From positions 104,675 to 168,674 of the forward strand of contig MU859122.1 of assembly GCA_033297205.1 (NCBI GenBank): a stretch of 64,000 nucleotides of DNA. Reading direction: 5' to 3'. The notes beneath the pieces were generated by a model. It made no database searches. It was not told where the DNA came from and saw only the letters and a list, made by a program, of their open reading frames with translations. Origin of the DNA: Pseudoneurospora amorphoporcata. Its lineage: Eukaryota; Ascomycota; Sordariomycetes; Sordariales; Sordariaceae. This document shows, one piece after another, positions 26,119 to 36,291 of this stretch. The position numbers and the translations under genes are program-made. The stretch's first letter is position 1, and every line of letters starts with the position of its first letter.

Positions 26119-27071
26119 ATGGCCGACGACGTGACACCTCTCGCCTCGCTCTCCTTGACGCATGTCTACTATGTACGTCCTTCCATCATTCTCTCCACAC
26201 AATTCCAAGCCCAACCGCTCCACTATGCCTACCTATAACCAACCTTTCACTTACCTCCTTCTTCTCCGCTCAACAGAACCCAGACGATCCCATCTCCCTC
26301 CTTTGCGCCTGGCTCGCCCTCGTCCCCCAAGCCCTCTGCGTCGTCTACGCGACCCTGATCTGGTCCACCCGCGAAGCCGAAGTGATTCTCATGTTCGCCG
26401 GCCAGCTCGCCTGCGAAGCCGCCAACTTTGCGCTCAAGCGCCTGATCAAGGAGGAACGGCCGGCTAGGATACACGCGACAGGTGGGAAAGGGTATGGGAT
26501 GCCGAGCAGCCATGCGCAGTTTGCGTTTTTCTGGGCGGTTGCCGTGGGTTTGTTTTTGTTGGGGAGGCATACGCCTAAGGAGAAGCAGCAACAACAAAAA
26601 CAGAGGGAAAAGAAGAAGGAGGTTACGAATGGGAATGGGACTACAAATAGTACCCCTGGGAATAGAAATGGAAACGGGGGTCTGTTCAAGACCCTAACCG
26701 ACTCCGCCACCGACCTCGAGCGCTACGCTCACGAGCCCTGGTCCTTCGCCCACCGCTTCGTCGCCAGCCTGGGAGCGCTGGTGCTCGCGGGCGCTGTAGC
26801 CTGGAGCCGCATCTACCTTGGGTATCACACGGAGAAGCAGGTGCTGGTGGGCTGCGGGGCGGGAACGCTTTGCGCGGTTGCATGGTTTGTCGTCACGCAC
26901 GTGGTGCGGCAGTCAGGCCTGCTGGGGCAGATCTTGGATTTCCCCGTTGTGAGGTGGTTCCGGATCAGGGACCTGGTTGTTGAGGAGGATCTGCCGCAGG
27001 CTGGATGGGAGAAGTGGGAGGAGCAGAGGGTTGCGAAGAGTGAGGTGGAGGAGAGGAAGAAGGGGTTGTGA
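26119..27071 (+). CDS. cwh8: dolichyl-diphosphatase (PAP2 family, Cax4/Cwh8 type)
   Basis: This ER-membrane phosphatase recycles dolichyl diphosphate left after oligosaccharide transfer, so it supports N-glycosylation. The protein has 282 aa; exons 26119-26172 and 26277-27071 are joined in phase 0 over a 104-nt intron (GTACGT...ACAG). The PAP2 motifs are in order: KRLIKEERP (72-80), GMPSSH (92-97) and SRIYLGYH (about 194-201). The last motif is followed by TEKQ, with Gln where soluble PAP2 enzymes have Asp; as I recall, dolichyl-diphosphatases share this. Four or five hydrophobic segments flank the motifs. A Gln/Lys/Asn-rich insert at about 117-155 makes the protein longer than yeast Cax4. 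The ATG sits in a good context (CAACCATGGCC). Confidence 0.9.
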
Positions 27072-27666
27072 TGGCTGCCCGGTGGGCTGTTTTCAAATGG
27101 GTGCAAGCCATGTTAGACAAGAGGTGGGATGTAGTAGCAGGTGTACACATTGGCCCTAGAGCGAGAGGATATACCCTGTCAAATTATTAATGTTTTGCTG
27201 ACTGTGGAGAGAGCACAACCTCGTATTGTTGAAACATTTGTCGCTGATGTATATGGAAACTCTTCAAGCGTCCGAGATAGTGCGCGATGACATGAAAACC
27301 TAAAAGCCAAAGGTACAGCTAACTGACCATATTTTGAAGCATCTTTAACACAAGAAAATAAGCCTGCGCCCGCCATATTAACACATAACTAATACGATGC
27401 CCAAGACCATGCAGATCTTTTCCAACTTTATCCTCCCGTATAACCAAACCACCCTGGATCCTGTCGTTGGAAATTTCCTTTCGTTGTTCAGTAACTGTTT
27501 TCCCTGCAGGATTCGGCCTGTTTCACCTCCTCCGTCTTTAGTTCCGTTGGTTCGCATTCTGGCCATCATCCTTACTTTCCGTGGGTTTAAAGCCCACAAA
27601 GCAGCTTTCTTGCTCTTCATAAGGCCATCGTCTATTCACAACCATGATCAAATCCCATTGTGCAGA
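27072..27666. other. convergent 3' intergenic region
   Basis: About 0.6 kb lies between the stop codons of the plus-strand dolichyl-diphosphatase and the minus-strand eIF4E gene. It should contain both polyadenylation sites. No gene or repeat was seen. Confidence 0.6.
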
Positions 27667-28670
27667 TCATCGCTCTCCCGAAGGCGGCACCTCAACAATC
27701 TGGGGTGGTTCCGGTTGTCCCTGGCTCCCTTGTTGGGCCGCCTCCGCCTGAGCCTTTGCAGCAGCAGCTTGCTGTTCCCGAGCTTTCTGCGAGTCTAGGA
27801 CTGCCTGCATCTCCGGCGAGGGATTGAAGCCCGCATGGTCCGAGTGCTTTTTGTAGAAGTAGCTGTCCGGCTTGAGTGTGGGAAAATCCCCCGGAAGACT
27901 GGTGAGAACCAATTGGAGGATGGCGTCAACGGACTTTTGCTTGGATGCGTCTCGGTGCCAGATGGAGATCAGGTGGGAGGTGAAGCGGACTGAGAGGCCT
28001 ACGCCGCAAAGCTGGTCACCTTTATTTTTTGTCATTGTGTGAGCACCAAGATCTGTCACGAATTCATGGGAGAACCTGAAACTTACCCTCCTCAAGCACA
28101 TCCTGCAGCTGCTCGCCAATAGCAAGCACTTGCACGCGGGTCCATAAATCAGGCCCGTTGGCCTTGGGAACGCGGAAAGTCCAGCTACCGCCGAGGATGT
28201 TACGGCGATCCTCCCAGATGGGCTTGAAGCCGACCTTGAACAGGTAGATGGACTCGCGCATCTTGATGCTCTCGATGGGCATGTTGTTGTTGTAGCGCCA
28301 GAAATCCTGGACGCTCTCGATCGTGGTCCCGAGCTGCTCCAGGTTCGAGTGGTAGCTACCATCGGAGGCGGACTTGCTCTGCTGCTGGTCTTTATCAGGT
28401 CTACATGGGCGATGTGTTAGAAGATATTGCACCGCAGTTGTATATATATGGAGAAGTGGAGGTGCGGAGATGCTTGGTACTCCGGTAGAACTTTCACACA
28501 TACCTATCGAACCAAACGTTCCAGTAATGCTGCGTCGGCAAAGGACGCATCGTTTTGAGGAAGTTGCGCTTCAGGTCATCACGGTCTGTGGATGACGAGC
28601 TCACATTGTCATCGGTACTTTGCGACAGGCCGGAGAGGCCGCGCGTGAAGAGACCTGGTCTTGATGACAT
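27667..28670 (-). CDS. eIF4E family, class II (4EHP/eIF4E2-like) cap-binding protein
   Basis: An mRNA cap-binding protein of 277 aa. The exons are 28504-28670, 28087-28400 and 27667-28019; introns of 103 and 67 nt begin GTATGT and GTAAGT. The eIF4E fold runs from about 42 to 230. The first conserved Trp is in HYWNVWFDR (W50). The first cap-stacking position, Trp56 in mammalian eIF4E, is Tyr72 (GSYHSNLEQLG). The second, Trp102, is kept as W118 in KPIWED, with the base-contacting Glu119. The Tyr, and the runs SVQDFWRYNNNM and GFKPIWED, match metazoan 4EHP (class II) more closely than canonical eIF4E. Such proteins bind caps weakly and often repress translation. The C-terminus is an Ala/Gln-rich extension, possibly helical. 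The genome probably has a separate class I eIF4E; repression is inferred from class. Confidence 0.88.
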
Positions 28671-30332
28671 TGTTCCGGGAGAGTGTGGGTGATGCTAGAA
28701 GTTGATGATGACCCAAGGTACCGAAATCCAATCGACCGTGAGTGGGAGAAGGGACGTATATATATATATGTCTGGAGATAAAGGGGAAGGCCGAGAAAGT
28801 GGTGTTTCCAATGGCTGGTTGAGGAGGCTACCTTACCCCTAGAGGTACATAAGCAATACCTTTCTAAGTGAGGGGGGAGAGGCTGTGAGCCTATGATGGT
28901 GAATCCGTAACGGCTCGCTTCTGTGTGATTTTGTGAGCGTCGGATGTGATGAACAACGCTGGTTGGCTTCTTTGTTGGACTTGTCACCGGTAACAAATGA
29001 TTTGATTTGAGATATTATAGTCAATGGGAAGGCATATCGGACGAACAGATAAAGAGACAGAGGTGGACAGGTTCGAGGTCCTGATAAAACAATGAGGCGG
29101 CGGCTATCGCTACCGTACCGCTTTGGCGTTCCATCACTTGGACGCTGTGTCGTTCCGGACCAACGAGATGAAACACTATCACGCCAGCTGACGAGGGGTG
29201 TCAGGCACGCTACAGGGGATAAGTTCCCCCAGGTTTCAACCACCACCAGCCGCCCTGGCAGACGTCGCATCACCGGAGGTTTGAGGTCGTTGTACCCAAA
29301 CCCCACGATATCGAAGGATTGCGGCAATCATCGCTCACAGTACAAGTATTTAGCTGTGCGCATAGAGATAACTGGATGTAAAACATCTAGTCCGAGTGGT
29401 AAGATGTCGTAATGTGCATAGCTGTTATTTAAGTCCTGCCTCAGTACATCTGGCACTCGTTGAATAACTGGAACCTTGATACTCATGACCTCCTCTTATT
29501 CTGGATGGTCTAGCTATATTGGAAGTGTTTGATTGAATCTTCAACGTCAAGGCGGAGCAGATAAAAGTTGAACAGGTCATGCGTAAACATATGCAGTGAT
29601 TGTGAGGTGCCATTTCCTTTGGCACGGTGTAAGTCAAGGTCGAAAGTTGCTTTCTCATAATGTTAGCAAATTAAGGTATGATCTTACATATAAATCTGTT
29701 AGTGGGCTCCATCTTTCCTAACGCGCCGCTGACGAACACGGCACCCCGCTGAAAGCATAAGAACCCGCCTGCAGACCGACGCCAGGTTTTGTGGTATCCA
29801 CTTCCATGAATATCGGTCATCCGCAGGCGAACTCTAGATCACCTTCATCCTCACCATGACAACCCGTTCTTGAGATACAAACCCCCCCTTGGTTGGAAAC
29901 AAGAGAGAACTTTCGAAGCCGCCACGCCAAGTTATAACTTATCACGCTAAAACTTTGAAAATATATTTCGCCCAGAAATTGTTCGGTGCCGTCCAGCTCG
30001 GGCTTCCATGTGCACCTCTGAGCTTCGTCCACCTGCTAGAAATTCGACAGTCTTCAAGTCAACCTCTTCTCAATCAGCTCTCAATATTTCAACATTAGAG
30101 TCTGTGACATATCCGGACTGCAAACACTTATTGTTGCATTTTCCACCATTAGCTTGAATCTGGAACTTATACATATCTGTCCGTCCACCCATCCTCGAGA
30201 CCTCAAAATTCCCTTCCACATCATCACCTTTCGACTGACACTTCTTTCCAAGACTTTCCAGGAAATCTCCATCCCCGCCCTTTCTCATTGCCGTCACAGT
30301 AGACAACAACCTCGGCCATAAGTTCTTCAGAG
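28671..30332. promoter_or_regulatory. divergent promoter region, eIF4E-like / hypothetical gene
   Basis: About 1.7 kb lies between divergent start codons. A short (TA)n tract near 28758-28770 lies about 90-100 bp upstream of the eIF4E ATG and could act as its TATA-like element. Frames here are short and without domains. A tRNA A-box-like string near 29390 has no matching B box and is not a tRNA. Confidence 0.5.
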
Positions 30333-31424
30333 ATGTTCAATATGGCATTTCGGCCCAAGCCTACCGATGCCATGGACGAAGTCGTGGACCTTCGCCCTCA
30401 GACCACCCAGCAGTCGGGCCCTGCCCAAAAACCTGACATGCGGTTTGATCTTTCAACATTTGGAAACTCCGACCTTGCCAGCAAACTTCCAGGCTTTCTA
30501 GAGGAAATGGCCCGGGCCAATCGCGAGACCCAAGAGCTCGCGGCAGCCAACCCCAAGGCTGCCCGAATTGAGATTGACGACGAGGAGGTCGACCAGCCTG
30601 TGATCGAAATGAACCTTTACTCCGGAGTGCTCGAGTCGGAGGAACCGAAGAAGGAGTTCCTCATGCCCAACGGACAACCCTTCGCCGGGGATGGTGTTAT
30701 TGATGGCGATGCTGAGCCATTCATCTCGGAGCCGGTCGAGGTTAGACACACCACCACCACCACCACCACCACCACCACCACCACCAATGACAGGAAGCGC
30801 CGAGTTTCGGCCTCCAGCTCCAGCTCCTACTTCAGTAGTAGCAGCAGCAGCAGCTCCGAGGGAGAGACTCGGATAATCAAGATCCCGATCGTAGAAAGGG
30901 ACAACGCTAGGGAGGGCAGCCCGGACTCGCAAGCATCTGCCGACAGCGAAGAAAGCGAAAACTCACCCTCAAGCAAAGGCTCCCCGACCAAGATCCCGCG
31001 CGGTCCCAACGGCGAGCCGGAACAACTTATCGCCAAGCTTCACAAATCGCCCTCCCCCCCTCCAAGAAGCAAATCCGGCAGCGATGCTCCTGCTCTTGGG
31101 ACCTCTTCGCGGGAAGCAACACTTGCAACAACCACAAGAACCGCCGCCCTCAAAGGACGCAGCAGCCCCTCATCTGCTGCGCAGGGCCAAAATGTCCAGC
31201 ACTGGGTGAACGACCAGCCATCCATGACGGGGGATTACACCGAGATTGCGGGGACCCCTAACAGAAAGATGCTTGTTCCCCTTAGCCGCTTGGGGCGAAA
31301 ACAGTCCCAGAAGAATGTACAGGACTGGGTGAACAGCCAGTCGGGTCAGAGCGGATCAACAGTCGGATCTTCTGGAGAAGGAGGAGGATACCCGGAGGGT
31401 TACGAGAAGCGTGGCGAGAACTAA
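30333..31424 (+). CDS. low-complexity hypothetical protein with polythreonine tract
   Basis: An uninterrupted frame of 363 codons that I do not recognise. The N-terminal 130 residues are fairly ordinary (DLSTFGNSDLASKLPGFLEEMARANRETQE, a probable helix, then an acidic part). A run of 12 Thr encoded by (ACC)12 follows, then a Ser-rich stretch, and then a disordered Ser/Pro/Lys region. A short motif appears twice near the C-terminus, as NVQHWVNDQ and NVQDWVNSQ, about 45 residues apart and separated by a basic segment. There is no signal peptide or membrane segment. Codon phase, the balanced N-terminal composition and the absence of stops over 1.1 kb support a real gene. The start may be the first ATG or the one three codons later. 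A 3' UTR intron is likely just after the stop (31460-31538). Confidence 0.72.
   Translation: MFNMAFRPKPTDAMDEVVDLRPQTTQQSGPAQKPDMRFDLSTFGNSDLASKLPGFLEEMARANRETQELAAANPKAARIEIDDEEVDQPVIEMNLYSGVLESEEPKKEFLMPNGQPFAGDGVIDGDAEPFISEPVEVRHTTTTTTTTTTTTNDRKRRVSASSSSSYFSSSSSSSSEGETRIIKIPIVERDNAREGSPDSQASADSEESENSPSSKGSPTKIPRGPNGEPEQLIAKLHKSPSPPPRSKSGSDAPALGTSSREATLATTTRTAALKGRSSPSSAAQGQNVQHWVNDQPSMTGDYTEIAGTPNRKMLVPLSRLGRKQSQKNVQDWVNSQSGQSGSTVGSSGEGGGYPEGYEKRGEN
30750..30785 (+). repeat. (ACC)12 coding microsatellite
   Basis: Twelve perfect ACC triplets encode twelve consecutive threonines within the hypothetical protein. The pure codon repeat suggests length polymorphism between strains. Confidence 0.95.
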
Positions 31425-33051
31425 AAGCAGAAGCGTTTCTCCTCCTCTCTAAGGTTAAGGTATGTGTTTTTCCCCCCTATTGCCACGAGGCCGGCCAGCT
31501 GCTTGTTGAAAGTTCAAACTAACCCGTCAATCACACAGAGATTACCGGTTCTGTCATCTACAGCGCAACGGCATCCGCATACCACAAAGCGGAACCGGGG
31601 CGGAAGAGTGGAGGATTGCACCAACCAAGGCAGCTCAACTCGAAAAGCGGGGGCAATGACACCAGATGGTCATAATAATCATCATCATCATTGCGAAGGA
31701 TTACCAGTTTTGCCTCTGGCGTTGACTATGGCGACTTCGTCTTTTTTTCCCCACAAATCGACGCAACTTCCATCATGAAGAGCGCTCTTCATGGATACAT
31801 GATAAACCTGGCAGCATGACGGCACGAATCGAGCCCGAGTTCGCTTGGATGATGATTTGTCTTGTCATGTTACAAGAGACGGGAGGCGGAAAGCAGGGAG
31901 AAAGGAAGGGAAAAGGTCAGGGAAGAGAAGGAAAATTAACGGGGAACCATTGAACTACATTGGTATTTGTTGCTTATTGCATGATTGTTTTTAGGCATGG
32001 CATGCATGGCCGTCAAGGAAACGGCAAATAGGGGCGTCTGGAGTCGATATACCTACACGCATCACTACTATTATGGATATGGAGATGAAATGGGTGTGCA
32101 CGTTTGTTTTGTCCAGAGAGGACTTAACTTTTTGTTTTGGGATGTTATGTTGCTTGGGAACTTGAATGTCACTTGCATCGCTGGCTTGAGGTTGTCATCA
32201 AGGCTTTTCAACCTTATGGGGCGCTCTATGTATCTTCTTCCCCCCAAGCCAGCAGTTTACCATCATCAAGAGCCTATTTATCGGAGAAGGAAGAGGGTAT
32301 CTTCCTGAATCAAATTGGGGTGGAGTGTATAGGATAAGGGTGTTGTCGATATGGACCAAGACCAAGAACAACGGGTCAAGAAAGGGAAGCAGAGAGCGGG
32401 CAATCTCCTTGTAGCTCAATGGTCATCTTCATTGAACTTGATAGTTAACGAGAAAACACCAGCCACTTTTGATTTTCTCAACTCTACAGAAACTTCTATC
32501 ATTACTTTTTGCCAAGGGTGATAATCTCTAAAGGTTTGCCAACCTCATTTCATGAATTATAACCCTAAAAGTCCATATCGATCTTGCACAGAACGCTATA
32601 GACTTACTTGCTATGCCTCAACTTGAATCCCCAACATTGGCATACGGGGCATAGAACTTCTAAAGTACAGATATTGCAGAGAAGAAAAAGAAACCACGCC
32701 AAACGAGAACCCGTACATAACCCTGGGGAATAGCAAGACAATGATCAGAGAAATAAGAATTGTAAACTTCAAAGCAAATGCCGTACCGCGCTGCGTCATA
32801 ATCTCAACCAGACCCCAGTCATTGCCCTGCCTTTCTCTTAATTTCCTTTCCTTTGCCTGTTCCTTGTGAAGCCCTTCTCATTTCCCAGAAGCCCGCAGAT
32901 CCATTCCACCAACATCGATCTCGTTGAATCATACATATCCGTTTGTGAAACGCCGTCCATAAACTCCCTGCTTGCTTGCATGCTTGGTCCAGTGCATCCA
33001 TCCATCCGTTCACCAAAACGCGCAGACTCCCAGACCAAGTAACTTCCATCA
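31425..33051. other. convergent 3' region with a likely 3' UTR intron
   Basis: About 1.6 kb lies between the stop of the hypothetical gene (+) and the stop of the kinesin gene (-). A well-formed intron is visible at 31460-31538: donor GTATGT, branch ACTAAC, acceptor ACACAG, 79 nt. It starts 36 nt after the upstream stop codon. No other gene is seen. Confidence 0.5.
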
Positions 33052-35059
33052 TCATATGATATTAGTCATCACACCCAAAGGCTTCCTGACACCCAACTCA
33101 TCCAGAAACCTCGTCTTATCATCCCCTATCTTGCGTCTAAACATACTCAAATCCTTGAGCAAGCCACTCATATACTCGTCCATGTCATGAGCCTTTTCGC
33201 TAAGATCGATTCCATGGTCATCCCCTTCTTCCTCCTCTTCACAAGTGTCATAATCATCATCATGTTCATAAATGAGGCCTTGATCATCATCACTAGTGAT
33301 GCAACTGCCGCTGTCGACGAAGGGGTCGTCTGCCACGTTCTTGTTTTCCGTCTTTCGGCCGTGAGCGGTACTAACCTCGCCCATAGCTACCAGAGGCATG
33401 GTCGAGTCTTCCGCTGACATAGCCAGCGAGGTAGTGGGAAATGAAGACACCTTGATAGGGTTTCGGAGACTCTCGAGAGCCAGCTTGAGATGTAACCGCA
33501 GCGCTTCATTTTCCGTTTGCAGAGACCGGATCTTGCCCTCAGCCACCAGACTCTTTTCCTCCATCAGCTGCTGCAGGTTCCGGACGCGCGCCTGGTAGTC
33601 CTCAAGCTGCTGTTCGGCGTCGAGAGCGCTCTTCTCCCGAGTCTGGCTGTCGCTCACGACCAGCTGTAGCTGGCGGATCTCGGCGGCCATGGCGGCAATC
33701 TGGGCGTCGCGCTCGGCAGCGCTGAGGCCGTCTACTTGGTTGACCACGGCACGGGTGCGGATGCGCTTGGCTTGGTCGGCGTATCGGAGCGTCGAGAGCG
33801 TCTCGTCGTAATCAGTGGGCGAGATGCAAGCGATCATGGCAGTTTTGGAATTGCCGCCAAGGGAATCCTTGAGGAGCCAGGTGAGGACGCTGTCACGGTA
33901 AGGGACCACTGTGTTGGCTGGTCCTGGTGTTCTTCCTCTTCCGGGTTTTACAGGAGAAGACGGGCGGCTTGCGCTTGTTTTCGGATCGGCAAGTGCGGCG
34001 ATGACACGCCCTAGCGTTGTCAAGGACTTGTTGATATTGCTCCCTTCACGGAGGCGTTGGCCGGTGGCCTCGGTGGACTTTGCTCGCTCGCTACCAGCCA
34101 GATCGACAAGGCGGATACGACTGCTGCGTTCTGTGGTCTCATCTGCCTCCAGGTCGTGGTGGATCTGCTTCAACATAATAGTAAAGACGGCATGGCTGCG
34201 ACTGCTGGTATCATTCATCTTGGTGCTGGCTACTGTGCGGCTTCTATCGCCAATACGCATCCACCTGATGATCTCTTCGAGACCTCGTACGGGAACTTCA
34301 GTCAGGTCTTTGACATATGGTCCCTCGGTAGGAGACTCGCGGACCTTGAGGTAGTATGGCGGCTTGTTAGGCACGACGGGGGCGAGAAGGTCTCGCACAT
34401 GTTCATTGTAGACTTCGAAATAGCTGACTTTGACATTATAGCTGATATTCGGTGTCTCGTCTTGGGCGGAAGCAATGCGCTGGAACAAATCTTCACAAGT
34501 TCTGGGGATAAGTCCGGGTTGATCGGGCGTTCCCATCATGGTATAAGACTTCCCCGAACCAGTCTGACCGTAGGCAAAGATACAGGTGTGATACCCTTCG
34601 AAGTTATGGTCGAGAAACTCTTCGCCTAAGCTGTCGTAGACATGTTCTTGAGTCGCATAGTGCTCGTCTGCTGTATTGTGACTCCAGAAGCTCTTGTCAA
34701 AGGTAAACGACTTCTCCTCCAGTACCCTACGAGACCGGACACCTCGAGAATTAGCGAGGTCTGTCTCCTGAGGAACTAGAAGAGTTGTTCGTTCTGTTGC
34801 CGGGTCCATCTCAACAATGCATTTAGCATTGCGCTCGAGTTCTGCGATAGGTATAAGTGTTAGCATGGGAGTGTCTGTGTAACACGCAGATTCTTCACCT
34901 ACCGCGAGGCAAAAACGCCCGAACTCTCACCACCACCCGTACATTCGCTCCAGGGTCCTTGGGGACGAAAGGCATGACTGGTCCATCTCGAGGTCGTAGA
35001 GTTGGGGTCGAGACATTGGAGCGGTTCTGCCGCTCGCGGACGTCGAGAGAGTTCGGCAT
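33052..35059 (-). CDS. kin3: short Unc104/KIF1-related kinesin (Neurospora NKIN3 type)
   Basis: A microtubule motor of 648 aa. Exons 34903-35059 and 33052-34841 flank a 61-nt intron (GTAGGT, GCTAAC branch, CGCAG), which restores VRVRAFLPRELERNAKCIVEM. The N-terminal motor domain spans about 38-421: P-loop GQTGSGKS (144-151), switch I NDTSSRSH (262-269), switch II DLAGSE (299-304). Between the NKSLTTLG helix and VPYRDSVLT (loop L12) there is an extended Ser/Pro/basic insert (about 339-363), where KIF1 motors carry a Lys-rich loop. A coiled coil follows (about 428-510), then an acidic tail. No FHA or PH domain is present, so it is far shorter than true Unc104. N. crassa has such a protein, NKIN3, linked to mitochondrial transport. 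The start at 35059 is a choice; a later in-frame ATG (MPFVPKD) would still leave the motor intact. Confidence 0.87.
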
Positions 35060-36291
35060 CAGGCGCGGCTCCAAAGATATTTCGTACAAAGTATCCTGTA
35101 TATCGGCTATACTGTTGCGAAAGCGCAGCTGAAGAAGGTTGAACATATAAGATGCGATCCGCGAATGATCGAGTCCAATGGTAGGGCGAGAGCTGGGGAG
35201 GGGTGCTGGCTATTGAATGCCACCGACCTGGATGCCCACCCACACTGACAAAGGCAGGTGAGGTCCAGGTAGGAGGTAGTAGTGCTGCTGCTGTGGTAGC
35301 TGTAAAAGCTGTGTGACTGTGGTAGGGAAGGTTAGGCCCTACGGCACGGCACGACTTCCACGTTCAGATGCTTTTGGTGACAAGGGAGCAGGGATCGGCC
35401 AATGTTTACACTGAGAAGGGGGGTATCTAGGTTGCAGTTACCAGGGCGGACCAAGGATGGTGTTAGGGTCGTGCACTAGCGCTGAATCTGGGGGAGGACT
35501 TTGGGGCTGTTAAAAATAACCGATAGCGCGATGCGTGTTGGTGGTGCTAGAGCATAAAAATTGCGACTTCTTTTGCCAGCGATGACGAGTGAAAGTTTAC
35601 AGAATAGCTCCTCGAGATCTCGATGATTTTTCCTTCGAATCTTCGAGCTAGGACCAGCATTTCGTCGATGCATGTATCTCGCGAAGGGAGTGCGTTTGGA
35701 CCTGCCTTACCAGAGAACGTGTACCGCTGGTGCCAAGATTGGGGTTCTGCAAGGGGTTAGTGGGGTCTTTTGTTGACGTGCATTTGGCAGCTTCCTTCCT
35801 GTCAGGGCAGCTCGTCACTGCTCGTTTATCAAACCAACAAGATTGAATCGCGCTTCCTTCACTGGTCAGTCACTCAGACTGGGGATTAGGTTCAGTTTTT
35901 ATGATCAATAGTGCGGTCTTTCGTCTCGAAAAAAAAAAAAAAAAGATCAAAACAAGAGTTCGAAGCTGATGACGTAAGCAGTATCTCAAGGTTCATGGGC
36001 ATCGAAGAAAACAAACACCAGAATACATACCACAAATGATTGGACATCTTCTTTCTCGATATTTCTCTATCATTACGATATTATGGAGATGCAAGATTCG
36101 GCGGCCAAGACGCCGCCACCCGAGCAACATGTCTCTGAAAACGATAACACCCAACAACCAGCAACAACCGTGTACCAGAACCACATAGCGCCCCTTCGCA
36201 TAAAAAAAACGCCCAAACGCTAGACAAAACGCAAACTCCCGTACCTGTAAACACTTCCAAGCCATGATTACCCAATGCCATCTACCACCGT
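35060..36291. other. intergenic region upstream of the kinesin gene
   Basis: About 1.2 kb lies between the kinesin start and the stop codon of the next minus-strand gene. A 15-nt A tract is near 35930-35944. Frames are short and without domains. Confidence 0.5.

Noticed and set aside
29385..29410. tRNA A-box-like string TAGTCCGAGTGGTAAG
   Set aside because: No B box or cloverleaf follows within the required distance.
32410..32435. tRNA A-box-like string TAGCTCAATGG
   Set aside because: No B box (GGTTCGANTCC) downstream and no acceptor stem.
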